This document shows positions 17,281-24,672 of a DNA stretch of 34,672 bases, piece after piece. The stretch comes from an uncultured Spirochaetales bacterium (GTDB lineage Bacteria; Spirochaetota; Spirochaetia; Sphaerochaetales; Sphaerochaetaceae). The translations under genes and the position numbers were made by a program. Within the stretch, counting starts at the first letter, position 1; the number at the start of each line of letters is the position of its first letter. The notes under the pieces were generated by a model, which saw only the letters and a list, made by a program, of their open reading frames with translations, had not been told where the DNA came from and ran no database searches. The stretch spans positions 1 to 34,672 of the forward strand of contig CAKQRI010000019.1 in assembly GCA_934271365.1 (NCBI GenBank), in the 5' to 3' direction.

Positions 17281-18273
17281 TTATTTCTTGAGCCAGCTCA
17301 TCAGAGATCTGAGTCTTGCGCCAGTCTTCTCAAGAAGCGAATCAGCCTCAATTCTCTTCTTTGCATTGAAGTAAGGTCTTCCAACCTGGTTCTCAAGAAG
17401 CCAATTGCGGGCAAATGTGCCTTCCTGAATGTCTGTAAGAACATTCTTCATTGCCTTCTTTGTATCATCAGTGATGATCTTTGGTCCTGTGATGTAGTCA
17501 CCATACTCAGCTGTATCTGAGATTGAGTATCTCATGTAAGAGAGACCGCCCTGGTTAATCAGGTCAACAATGAGCTTCATTTCATGGCAGCATTCAAAAT
17601 ATGCCATCTCTGGCTGGTAACCAGCTTCAACGAGAGTATCAAAGCCTGCCTTGATAAGAGCTGTAACACCGCCACAGAGGACTGCCTGCTCACCAAAGAG
17701 GTCTGTTTCGGTCTCTTCCTTGAATGATGTTAAGAAGATTCCAGCTCTTCCTGCTCCGATTCCTGCCGCATAAGCAAGTGCAACCTGCTCTGAATCTCCA
17801 GATGGATCCTGAGCAACAGCGATGAGTGATGGAACACCCTTTCCTTCCTGGAACTGGCTTCTTACTGTATGACCTGGGCCCTTAGGAGCAATCATGATTA
17901 CATTGATGTCCTCTGGTGGCTTGATCTGTCCGAAGTGGATATTGAAGCCATGAGCGAATGCGAGATATGAACCGCTCTTGAGATTAGGAGCAATAGACTC
18001 CTTATAGAGCTTTGCCTGCTTCTCATCATTTACGAGAATCATGACAATGTCAGCCTTAGCTGTAGCCTCTTCTGTTGTCATTACCTTGAGACCTGCTTCC
18101 TCAGCAATCTTCCAGCTCTTAGAACCTTTATAGAGACCTACGACAACATCAACTCCAGACTCATGGAGATTAAGAGCATGTGCATGGCCTTGGCTGCCAT
18201 ATCCGATGATTGCGACTGTCTTTCCTTTAAGCTTAGACATGTCGGCATCTTTTTCATAATACATCTTACTCAT
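17281..18273 (-). CDS. ilvC: Ketol-acid reductoisomerase (class I)
   Basis: A 330-aa enzyme that isomerises and reduces acetolactate or acetohydroxybutyrate. The frame is open to 18363, but I place the start at ATG 18273 (MSKMYYEKDADMSKLKGK): it has AGGAAGGTGG eight bases upstream and gives the normal class I length, whereas the extension overlaps the end of ilvN and resembles nothing in the family. The Rossmann motif GYGSQGHAHALNLHESG, the DLFGEQAVLCGG block and YFECCHEMKLIVDLI (metal and substrate ligands) are present. The cofactor loop (LYKGSKSWKIAEEAG) has the serine-bearing form usual for NADPH use. It follows ilvN by 43 bases. Confidence 0.96.
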   Translation of the reverse strand: MSKMYYEKDADMSKLKGKTVAIIGYGSQGHAHALNLHESGVDVVVGLYKGSKSWKIAEEAGLKVMTTEEATAKADIVMILVNDEKQAKLYKESIAPNLKSGSYLAFAHGFNIHFGQIKPPEDINVIMIAPKGPGHTVRSQFQEGKGVPSLIAVAQDPSGDSEQVALAYAAGIGAGRAGIFLTSFKEETETDLFGEQAVLCGGVTALIKAGFDTLVEAGYQPEMAYFECCHEMKLIVDLINQGGLSYMRYSISDTAEYGDYITGPKIITDDTKKAMKNVLTDIQEGTFARNWLLENQVGRPYFNAKKRIEADSLLEKTGARLRSLMSWLKK

Positions 18274-18316
18274 ATGTACCACCTTCCTATATTGCATATT
18301 GCTAGAATTTAATTTA

Positions 18317-18850
18317 TCAGTTTCCGCATTCATCCAGAGAGAGAGCCGAAAGCGGCTTCTCACCTCTTCCCAGTGCTGTAATACCTGTTCTTACAAGCTC
18401 GACTATCCCATAGCTTGATGCAAGATTCAGGAATGACTCAAGCTTCTCAAGAGAACCTGTAAGCTGGAATGTAACAGTAGTCGGAGTCACATCGATGATT
18501 TTTGCCTTGAAAATATCTCCAAGACCGACGATATCGCTTCTTGTCTCATTAGTTGCCTTGATCTTTATCAGGACAAGTTCCCTCTGCACTGAACCACCAT
18601 CTGTCATCTCATAAACACGGCGTACATCAACAAGCTTTCCTACCTGGCGGATTATCTGCTCAACAATTGCCCTATCACCGCTTACAACGATTGTAATACG
18701 GCTGACCTGGCTGTCCTCAGTCTCTCCAACAGAAAGAGAGTCAATATTATAACCTCTTCTAGAGAAAAGAGATACTACTCTCATCAAGACGCCGGATCTG
18801 TTATTTACGAGGATTGCAAGCGTATATCTGTTCTTGTCATTGTAATTCAT
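18317..18850 (-). CDS. ilvN: Acetolactate synthase, regulatory (small) subunit
   Basis: A 177-aa ACT-domain protein that binds valine and controls IlvB. The N-terminal ACT domain (YTLAILVNNRSGVLMRVVSLFSRRGYNIDSLSVG in outline) and the second half (ELVLIKIKA, TGSLEKLESFLNLASSYGIVELVRTGITALGRG) match the long IlvN/IlvH type. It is the first gene of the eight-gene ilv-leu operon, behind a good sigma-70-type promoter. AGAGAGGGC precedes ATG 18850. In most genomes this gene is adjacent to ilvB; here six genes lie between. Confidence 0.94.
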   Translation of the reverse strand: MNYNDKNRYTLAILVNNRSGVLMRVVSLFSRRGYNIDSLSVGETEDSQVSRITIVVSGDRAIVEQIIRQVGKLVDVRRVYEMTDGGSVQRELVLIKIKATNETRSDIVGLGDIFKAKIIDVTPTTVTFQLTGSLEKLESFLNLASSYGIVELVRTGITALGRGEKPLSALSLDECGN

Positions 18851-18904
18851 ACAAGCCCTCTCTGAAAAACAAGGATATCAGCCCTATGGCTTTTTATGAA
18901 AATC

Positions 18905-18933
18905 AGAATAATCACCGATGTTATGCATGTCAA
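18905..18933 (-). promoter_or_regulatory. Promoter of the ilv-leu operon
   Basis: Read on the minus strand, TTGACA (18933-18928), a 17-base spacer and TATTCT (18910-18905) form a near-consensus sigma-70 promoter. Transcription would start near 18898, leaving about 48 bases of leader before ilvN. That leader has only a short AGCC/GGCT hairpin. I saw no leucine-rich leader peptide, T-box or clear attenuator. Confidence 0.7.
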
Positions 18934-18951
18934 TAAAATATAAAAAAAGAG

Positions 18952-18980
18952 TTTTCATTTAATTTTTAATAGTTTATAAT
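18952..18980 (+). promoter_or_regulatory. Promoter of the Fic/unknown-protein operon
   Basis: TTTTCA (18952-18957), a 17-base spacer and TATAAT (18975-18980), in a strongly A/T-rich stretch. AATATT-CGTA-AATATT (18978-18993) overlaps the -10 and the expected start site and could bind a repressor, although A/T richness makes chance symmetry possible. AAGGA precedes the ATG at 19019. The promoter is divergent from that of the ilv-leu operon. Confidence 0.5.
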
Positions 18981-19018
18981 ATTCGTAAATATTCTTTAAT
19001 TAAATCGAAGGATAAGAC

Positions 19019-20041
19019 ATGATCAACATAAATGAGGTAAGAATAACCCATGAAAACCTCATGGACATATCCATTCTGGATACGTTTAAAGGAAGATGGC
19101 CAGAGATAAAAGAGAGAAAGGAAGGCATACTCAGCCTTATGAAAGCTCAGACCAGGGTTGCATCGAATGCCGCATCAAACAGAATTGAAGGCGGAGAGCT
19201 TAGAGACTGGGAAGTCGAGAAAGCGATATCAGGAATCACCCTCTCAAGCTTCAGGAAGAATGATGTAGATGATGCAAGAGGCTTCATGAGAGCAATAGCG
19301 CTGATAAGCGATGATTACGAGCTTCTTCCTTTTTCTGAAGGCACAATAAAGCGCTTCCACAAAACTATGTTCAGCAGTGATGAATACAGGCGGACGCAGA
19401 GACCTATACAGTACCTGCTATTCGATAAGGGAGAACCTGTAATTGAGAATGCATCTCCAGAAGAGGCCCCACGCCTGATGAGAGCGCTAGTAGATGAGAC
19501 TGACACGTTATTCGAGTCAAAGAACTATCATCCGCTCTTAATAACAGGCGTGTTCATCTTCCATCTTCTGACAATCAATCCATTTGAATATGGAAACGGA
19601 AGAATATCGAGGCTTATGATCACTTACCTGCTTCTTAAGAACGGATATGGCTTCATTGAATATTACCCACTTGAGACAATAATGGAAGAGACAAGAAAGA
19701 ACTACCTCTCTGCCTTAAAGCGTAGCCAGAGCTCTAAAGACTATACGCCATGGCTTACATACTTTCTCAAAACGCTTGCAAAGCTGGCAGTGAGGCTTGA
19801 GGCAAAGCTGAGCAGAGAGGACTCATATTACACTCCCGAAAAGAGTGAGGATGCCCTCTCCCCACTAGAGAGAGACATCTTAGAGGTTGTCAGAGGAAGT
19901 AAAGCGCTGTACACTGCTGAATTGCTGTCCTCTCTAGAATATAAGGCACCTACAGTGAAGAAAGCACTGAGAGATCTTGTGAAAAAGGATAAGCTCAGAC
20001 AGCTTGGAGTCGGAAGAGGGACATATTACGAACTGAAATAG
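19019..20041 (+). CDS. Fic-fold protein with altered catalytic motif (His to Asn), winged-helix C-terminus
   Basis: A 340-aa protein with Fic domain architecture. Residues 53-58 (SNRIEG) match the inhibitory helix motif S/TxxxEG of self-inhibited Fic enzymes. The core motif reads INPFEYGNGRISRL (residues 186-199). The standard motif is HPFxDGNGRxxR, so the catalytic His is Asn187 and the metal-binding Asp/Glu position is Tyr191, while PF, GNGR and the final Arg are kept. The codon AAT is unambiguous. AMP transfer by the usual mechanism is therefore unlikely; nucleotide binding may remain. The tail (about 280-340; ERDILEVV, SLEYKAPTVKKALRDLVKKDKLRQLG) resembles a winged helix, as in many Fic proteins that act on their own promoters. 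It has its own promoter, and an unrecognised gene follows after eight bases. Confidence 0.85.
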   Translation: MININEVRITHENLMDISILDTFKGRWPEIKERKEGILSLMKAQTRVASNAASNRIEGGELRDWEVEKAISGITLSSFRKNDVDDARGFMRAIALISDDYELLPFSEGTIKRFHKTMFSSDEYRRTQRPIQYLLFDKGEPVIENASPEEAPRLMRALVDETDTLFESKNYHPLLITGVFIFHLLTINPFEYGNGRISRLMITYLLLKNGYGFIEYYPLETIMEETRKNYLSALKRSQSSKDYTPWLTYFLKTLAKLAVRLEAKLSREDSYYTPEKSEDALSPLERDILEVVRGSKALYTAELLSSLEYKAPTVKKALRDLVKKDKLRQLGVGRGTYYELK

Positions 20042-20049
20042 GCAGAGAG

Positions 20050-21129
20050 ATGAAGAGAAGCAGAACATATATAATAAGATGGGACAAAGAGCCATCACTG
20101 TTTAAGAAAGAGAGTTTTGAAAAGCGATTCGGGTATGGGATATCTGATGAGAGGGAAAAGCTTATGCCATACTTCTCGCTCCATGTATATGATATGAGCA
20201 CGCTTGATGAAGGAGACTCGTTCTATCTCTTTGATGATAAAGCCCTTGTCATGAAGGGACTTATCCTATCTAAGCCATACCGTGGCTACAAGGGTGACAG
20301 TGACCAGTACTTTGCAGATATCTATCCAGAGTTTGCTGCACATCCTGATTCAGAAAATCATCTAATGCTCTCTTTTCTAGAAGGAATAATCCCCGGAATC
20401 TCAGAAAAGGAAGGAGAGCTCGATAAGGCTGATGCTGAGGCCCTTGATGAAGCCTTCACAGAGTACCGCAATAAGATAGTGCCAATCGATTCAGATTTCT
20501 CATCTTCCCCTCTTGCAATCTCTCCACATGTGAAGTTCCCTGCACTTACAAAGAAGAATGCAACAATCATCGAGAAAGTTGATTACAGAAGATACCTACA
20601 GAGCAAATCGAGAATAACAGAGGGCTATATCGAATATGAAGCAGCAGGACTGACCCACTTCAGGATAAACATCCATAACTTCAGATTAATGAGATCATTC
20701 TTTGCAATCCTGAAGTGCTTATATGGAAACAGCACACTCTCAATCCTATTCGGGCTTTCTGATGAGGACTTCTGCGAAAATGATGGACTCCAGGCAGAGA
20801 AAGCGGAGAGATATCTTGAAAAGGAAAAGAGAAGCATGGAAGAGAACACACTGTTCTCAATTCTTGCCCGCCGCCAGATAGGAAATCCAGCGGAATGTGT
20901 TTACATAACACCAGAGAAGGAAGTTCTTGTATCAACAGAGGACGGAGAAAAGCTCAGAAACATGCTGAAAGAGCTCGAGATTTATCGGAAAGACAATATC
21001 CTATTCATGAGCCAGTTCATCACAGCAGAATGCAGCAGCCTGGAAAAATCATACAAGCTTGTAGATGACGTAGCTGATGCACTTCCAGGCACAATGTACT
21101 TCGGTGACGATGAGGATGAAGAAGACTAG
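20050..21129 (+). CDS. Unrecognised 359-aa protein in operon with the Fic-fold gene
   Basis: I do not recognise this family. The protein is soluble (no signal peptide or membrane helix), mixed alpha/beta, with a basic N-terminus (KRSRTYIIRWDKEP) and a very acidic C-terminus (GDDEDEED). A segment around 205-245 (THFRINIHNFRLMRSFFAILKCLYGN in outline) looks like a packed helical core, and 255-275 (LQAEKAERYLEKEKRSMEEN) could form a short coiled coil. ATG 20050 lies eight bases after the Fic stop, inside GGCAGAGAG, a fair ribosome site, so co-expression is likely. A partner or target of the altered Fic protein is the natural hypothesis, but nothing in the sequence proves it. It ends overlapping the convergent HAD gene by four bases. 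Confidence 0.8.
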   Translation: MKRSRTYIIRWDKEPSLFKKESFEKRFGYGISDEREKLMPYFSLHVYDMSTLDEGDSFYLFDDKALVMKGLILSKPYRGYKGDSDQYFADIYPEFAAHPDSENHLMLSFLEGIIPGISEKEGELDKADAEALDEAFTEYRNKIVPIDSDFSSSPLAISPHVKFPALTKKNATIIEKVDYRRYLQSKSRITEGYIEYEAAGLTHFRINIHNFRLMRSFFAILKCLYGNSTLSILFGLSDEDFCENDGLQAEKAERYLEKEKRSMEENTLFSILARRQIGNPAECVYITPEKEVLVSTEDGEKLRNMLKELEIYRKDNILFMSQFITAECSSLEKSYKLVDDVADALPGTMYFGDDEDEED

Positions 21130-21707
21130 AGGGCTTCTTCTATCTTCTCTTTTAAATCTTCTGCTGATCTGAACAGGATGCTTCTTATGCCAAGCTTTTC
21201 TGCGCTTATGGTATTCTCTTCCCTATCATCGATGAAGACAGCATCTTCTGCCCTGAAGCCTTCCTTCTCAAGTATATAGAGAAAGAATGCAGCTTCTGGC
21301 TTTCGCCTGTTAATCTCATTTGAGAGATATCTATTGTCAAAATGTCCATATAGTTCTGGATACCTTTCATTATTCCATTCATCATAGCATGCAAATGTAT
21401 TAGAGCCGATTACTGCTCTATTGCCAGAAATGCGAAGGGAATCAACAAGTGAAAGCACATCTTCGCTTATCACAGGGTCATAGCCATCTGTGAATAGCTC
21501 TGATTCTATTCTGCATCCATATTTGTTCTCAAGATGCCTGTAATAGCTATCGGTTGAAACAAAGCCCTCCATCAAGGCAGCATTCCACTGATTATAGTCA
21601 CGTATGAATTCTTCCTCATCTATAGAAAGCTCTGATGCCATTCTCCTCAGAGACCGGCATCCCATCATGATCACATCACCAAGGTCAAAGATATAAAGCT
21701 TAGCCAT
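21126..21707 (-). CDS. HAD-superfamily hydrolase (YihX-like), second of a tandem pair
   Basis: A 193-aa HAD phosphatase. The start is ATG 21707 (MAKLYIFDLGDVIMMG), with AGGAG eight bases upstream, rather than the longer open frame. The motifs are FDLGDV (nucleophile Asp; the usual second Asp is Gly, as in YihX-type sugar phosphatases), GSNT, KPEAAFF (Lys) and FIDDREENISAAEKLGI. The helical cap between motifs I and II is C1-type. It overlaps the 3' end of its upstream paralogue by eight bases (ATGGCTAA) and shares its whole layout, so the pair arose by tandem duplication. The substrate is unknown; small phosphosugars or nucleotides are typical. Confidence 0.87.
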   Translation of the reverse strand: MAKLYIFDLGDVIMMGCRSLRRMASELSIDEEEFIRDYNQWNAALMEGFVSTDSYYRHLENKYGCRIESELFTDGYDPVISEDVLSLVDSLRISGNRAVIGSNTFACYDEWNNERYPELYGHFDNRYLSNEINRRKPEAAFFLYILEKEGFRAEDAVFIDDREENTISAEKLGIRSILFRSAEDLKEKIEEAL

Positions 21708-22284
21708 TGATATATCTCCTGAAGAATGAAAGGGCATCCTGATCATCTCCAAGATAATTGTATGCTCTTATCCCCAGCTTCTCTGCTGCCTCAATATTCT
21801 CCTTCCTATCATCTGTGAATACTGTGTCTTCTGCCTTATAGCCTTCTTTATCCATAATATATTCATAGAATGCTGAATCTGGCTTTGCACGGTAGATGAG
21901 ATGAGATGCATATAGCGCATCAAAGTGGGAAGCTGGGCTCTCAGGCATTGCAAGAATATATTCCCAGTGAGGACGGAATGTATTAGATGCAACAGCTGTC
22001 CGATGCCCATTCTCTCTCAGTCTATCAGAGATGCTGATCATGAAATCATTCACGACTGGGGTGAATGCTGTCTTGAAGATATCGCCATCAACCTTCACAC
22101 CATACTTGATCTCCATGTGCCTATAGTAGTCATCTGGATCCATAAAGCCTTCCATAAGAGGCCTTACATAAAAGCCATAATCAGCTCTTAGCTCTGTATA
22201 ATCAAGACCATACATAGCACTGATCTTATCGAGAGTCCTCACATTCTTTATGATTACCTCTCCCATATCAAAAAGAAAAAGCAT
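21700..22284 (-). CDS. HAD-superfamily hydrolase (YihX-like), first of a tandem pair
   Basis: A 194-aa paralogue of the next gene, with MLFLFDMGEVIIKNVRTLDKISAMYGLDY at the N-terminus. The motifs are FDMGEV, ASNTFRPHW, KPDSAFYEYIMDKEGY and FTDDRKENIEAAEKLGI. As in its neighbour the second motif-I Asp is Gly. AGGAGG lies five bases before the ATG, and a TTGACT-17-TATCCT promoter lies just upstream, divergent from the ABC transporter. The copies have diverged most in the cap (PLMEGFMDPDDYYRHMEIKYGV against ALMEGFVSTDSYYRHLENKYGC), which suggests different but related substrates. Confidence 0.87.
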   Translation of the reverse strand: MLFLFDMGEVIIKNVRTLDKISAMYGLDYTELRADYGFYVRPLMEGFMDPDDYYRHMEIKYGVKVDGDIFKTAFTPVVNDFMISISDRLRENGHRTAVASNTFRPHWEYILAMPESPASHFDALYASHLIYRAKPDSAFYEYIMDKEGYKAEDTVFTDDRKENIEAAEKLGIRAYNYLGDDQDALSFFRRYING

Positions 22285-22299
22285 ACAACCTCCTAAAAT

Positions 22300-22328
22300 A
22301 GGATAAAATGAGGATTGATTGCAGTCAA
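22300..22328 (-). promoter_or_regulatory. Promoter of the HAD pair
   Basis: On the minus strand TTGACT (22328-22323), a 17-base spacer and TATCCT (22305-22300). The predicted start is only a few bases before AGGAGG (22294-22289), so the mRNA leader is short. Confidence 0.55.
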
Positions 22329-22359
22329 TTAATGAGATACATCACGACTTGTATTTAAA

Positions 22360-22399
22360 ATATGCATAAAAAGTATAATTATTCACTTTTCATGCATAT
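22360..22399. promoter_or_regulatory. Long inverted repeat in the ABC transporter promoter, candidate operator
   Basis: ATATGCATAAAAAGT (22360-22374) and ACTTTTCATGCATAT (22385-22399) are inverted copies matching at 14 of 15 positions, separated by ten A/T-rich bases. The right arm covers the -35 region of the amino-acid transporter promoter. The TGCATAAAAA... TTATTCA arrangement is reminiscent of ARG boxes bound by ArgR in other bacteria, but the spacing is not canonical and no ArgR is in the window. The sequence supports an operator; its protein is not known. Confidence 0.55.
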
Positions 22400-22416
22400 A
22401 TAAAAAGTTCTATAAT
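22387..22416 (+). promoter_or_regulatory. Promoter of the polar amino acid ABC transporter
   Basis: TTTTCA (22387-22392), an 18-base spacer and TATAAT (22411-22416), with AGGAG (22426-22430) before the ATG at 22439. A second TATAAT (22374-22379) upstream, with TTGTAT 19 bases before it, could be an alternative start. Both flank the inverted repeat. Confidence 0.55.
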
Positions 22417-22438
22417 CTCCCGCATAGGAGAATTAGCT

Positions 22439-23251
22439 ATGAGAAAACTCTTAACTTTATTACTAATCGTTTTGGTAGCAGGCTCTGTATTTGCTGGTGG
22501 TACAAAAGAAAACCAGAGTACAGACAACTCTCTGACCAAGGTCCAGGAGAAAGGGAAATTCGTTCTTGGACTTGACGACTCATTTCCTCCAATGGGTTAC
22601 AGGGATGAAAACGGTGAAATCGTTGGATTCGATATCGACACTGCAAGAGAAGTCGCAAAAAGACTTGGTGTTGAGCTCGTTGCACAGCCTATAGACTGGG
22701 CAGCAAAGGAGCAGGAGCTGGCAACAGGAAACATTGACTGCATCTGGAATGGCTTCACAATCACCGAGGAGCGCCTTAACGCAATGACATTCTCAGATCC
22801 TTATGTTGATAATGCACAGGTTGCTGTAGTCAAAATCAGCTCAGGAATAAACAATCTCGATGACCTCAAAGGAAAGAAAATCGGTGTTCAGGCAGGTTCT
22901 TCTGCTGAGGATGCCATTGATGATACAGAGGGATTCAGAGCAGGTGTCAAGGAAGTCGTAGAGTTCAAGGACAACCTCACAGCACTGATGGATCTCGAAA
23001 TCGGCGGAGTCGATGCTGTAATCATGGATCTCCTTGTTGCCAATGATAATATCGCAAGATCTGGAAAGGGAATCTTCAAGGTTCTTGACGAAGGCCTTGC
23101 AAATGAGGAATATGGCATTGGATTCAGAAAAGGTGATGTAGCTCTCAGAGATGCTGTTCAGGATGCGCTTAATGACATGGCAAAGGACGGCACACTTGCA
23201 TCAATTGCAGTCAAGTGGTTCGGTGCTGATATCACAGTTGTAGGAAAATAA
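22439..23251 (+). CDS. Polar amino acid ABC transporter, periplasmic binding protein
   Basis: A 270-aa family-3 solute-binding protein. The signal peptide (MRKLLTLLLIVLVAGSVFA) with signal peptidase I-type cleavage before GGTKEN suggests a soluble periplasmic protein; no lipobox Cys is seen. The mature part is typical: FVLGLDDSFPPMGYRDENGEIVGFDIDTAREVAKRLG in outline, then IDCIWNGFTITEERLNAMTFSDPYV and LKGKKIGVQAGSSAEDAI. These residues bind the alpha-amino and carboxyl groups of polar amino acids. Specificity (Arg, Gln, cystine or other) cannot be fixed by eye. It is the first gene of a three-gene transporter operon, seven bases before the permease. Confidence 0.93.
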   Translation: MRKLLTLLLIVLVAGSVFAGGTKENQSTDNSLTKVQEKGKFVLGLDDSFPPMGYRDENGEIVGFDIDTAREVAKRLGVELVAQPIDWAAKEQELATGNIDCIWNGFTITEERLNAMTFSDPYVDNAQVAVVKISSGINNLDDLKGKKIGVQAGSSAEDAIDDTEGFRAGVKEVVEFKDNLTALMDLEIGGVDAVIMDLLVANDNIARSGKGIFKVLDEGLANEEYGIGFRKGDVALRDAVQDALNDMAKDGTLASIAVKWFGADITVVGK

Positions 23252-23258
23252 CAGGCTT

Positions 23259-23894
23259 ATGGAAAAACTTCTGCTGCAGTTATCAGAGGGAATGATAGTA
23301 TCCCTCAGGATCTTCGTTCTAACTTTGATTTTCTCTCTGCCATTCGGCTTTGTCGTCTGCAAGGGAAAGATGAGCAGGATAAAACCTCTCTCATTCATAG
23401 TTGACCTGTATATACAGATCATGAGAGGAACACCTCTGATTCTTCAGCTGATCTTCTTCTATTTCGCACCATATTATATCTTCGGCTTCTCGTTCTCTAG
23501 ATTCACTGCTGCGATAATCGCATTCGTGATAAACTACAGTGCATATTTTGCAGAGATCTACAGATCGGGAATCCAGGGTATAGACAAAGGCCAGTATGAA
23601 GCAAGCAAGGTACTTGGATTCTCAAAATCCTATACATTCTTCCACATCATACTACCACAGGTAATCAAAGCTGTAATACCTTCACTTGGAAACGAGGTCA
23701 TAACACTTGTGAAGGATACAGCACTGGCATCAACTATAGGAGTCATTGAGCTGTTCAGAGTAGCTCAGACATCAGCATCCCGTGTCTTCTCTACGATGCC
23801 TATCTTCCTCGCAGGAGTATTCTATTTCATAATGAACTATCTTGTATCTAAGGTATTTGCTATTATCGAGAAGAAACTCAGCTACTACAATTAG
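23259..23894 (+). CDS. Polar amino acid ABC transporter, permease
   Basis: A 211-aa inner-membrane protein of the HisM/GlnP type, with about five transmembrane helices. The EAA loop that contacts the ATPase is clear (QYEASKVLGFSKSYTFFHIILPQVIK, with the central Gly), and MRGTPLILQLIFFYFAPYYI is the usual family block. Only one permease gene is present, so it likely works as a homodimer with the flanking binding protein and ATPase. It is seven bases after the binding-protein gene, and its stop precedes the ATPase ribosome site. Confidence 0.94.
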   Translation: MEKLLLQLSEGMIVSLRIFVLTLIFSLPFGFVVCKGKMSRIKPLSFIVDLYIQIMRGTPLILQLIFFYFAPYYIFGFSFSRFTAAIIAFVINYSAYFAEIYRSGIQGIDKGQYEASKVLGFSKSYTFFHIILPQVIKAVIPSLGNEVITLVKDTALASTIGVIELFRVAQTSASRVFSTMPIFLAGVFYFIMNYLVSKVFAIIEKKLSYYN

Positions 23895-23904
23895 GAGGAT
23901 GGAC

Positions 23905-24672
23905 ATGGAAGAGATGATCAAAGCAACTGCCCTTAGAAAAAGCTTCGGAGACAATGAAGTGCTGAAAAGCATATCATTCACTCTCAATAAAGGTGAAGTC
24001 CTCTCTGTCATAGGCCCATCTGGGTCTGGGAAGTCCACAATGCTCAGGATAATCACACAGCTTGAGAAAGCCGATGGAGGAAGCCTGATTGTAGGAGGAG
24101 AGACTCTATTTGAAGAAAAAGATGGCAGAGCTGTTTATGCATCACAGAAAGATGCAAGGAGAATCGGACTCAGAACTGGTCTCGTATTCCAGAATTTCAA
24201 TCTATTCCCACACTTCTCTGTTCTCAGGAATATAACAGAAGCAGAAAGAGCTGTACTGAAAATGAATAAAAGCGATGCCGAAGATAAGGCAATGCAGCTT
24301 CTCAAGAAGATGAATCTTGAGAACAAGGCTAAAGCCTACCCCTCTGAGCTTTCAGGAGGACAGAAGCAGAGAGTCTCTATTGCTAGAGCCTTAGCATTGG
24401 ATCCTGAAGTATTATTCTTCGATGAACCGACATCGGCCCTCGACCCAGAGCTCACGCTTGAGATTCTAAAGGTAATCAGAGGACTTGCAGAGGATAAGAT
24501 GACAATGGTAGTCGTTACTCATGAGATGAATTTTGCAAGAGGAATATCTGATTATGCAATCTTCATGGATGGCGGCGTTGTTGTAGAAGAAGGAAAGCCA
24601 GACAAGCTCTTCGGAGATCCAGAAAAGGAGAGAACCAGAAAGTTCATCTCCACTTTCCAGTCCCGTTCATAA
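23905..24672 (+). CDS. Polar amino acid ABC transporter, ATP-binding protein (GlnQ/ArtP-type)
   Basis: A 255-aa ATPase. The open frame extends back to 23842, but AGGAGG at 23893-23898 points to ATG 23905 (MEEMIKATALRKSFGDNEVLKS); ATG 23914 is a lesser alternative. Walker A is GPSGSGKST, the Q-loop LVFQNFNLFPHFSVLRN, the signature LSGGQKQR, Walker B VLFFDEPTSALDPE, and the switch His lies in VVVTHEM. All belong to the polar amino acid importer class. It is the last gene of the operon. Its 3' end overlaps the convergent D-aminoacylase gene by six bases, leaving no room for a terminator between them. Confidence 0.95.
   Translation: MEEMIKATALRKSFGDNEVLKSISFTLNKGEVLSVIGPSGSGKSTMLRIITQLEKADGGSLIVGGETLFEEKDGRAVYASQKDARRIGLRTGLVFQNFNLFPHFSVLRNITEAERAVLKMNKSDAEDKAMQLLKKMNLENKAKAYPSELSGGQKQRVSIARALALDPEVLFFDEPTSALDPELTLEILKVIRGLAEDKMTMVVVTHEMNFARGISDYAIFMDGGVVVEEGKPDKLFGDPEKERTRKFISTFQSRS

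Noticed and set aside
18274..18363. N-terminal extension of IlvC
   Set aside because: The 30 extra residues overlap ilvN, match no family sequence and lie upstream of an excellent ribosome binding site at the internal ATG 18273.
18851..18904. Leader-peptide attenuator or T-box ahead of ilvN
   Set aside because: The leader is only about 48 bases, has no run of Leu/Val/Ile codons behind a start, no T-box sequence and no strong terminator hairpin.
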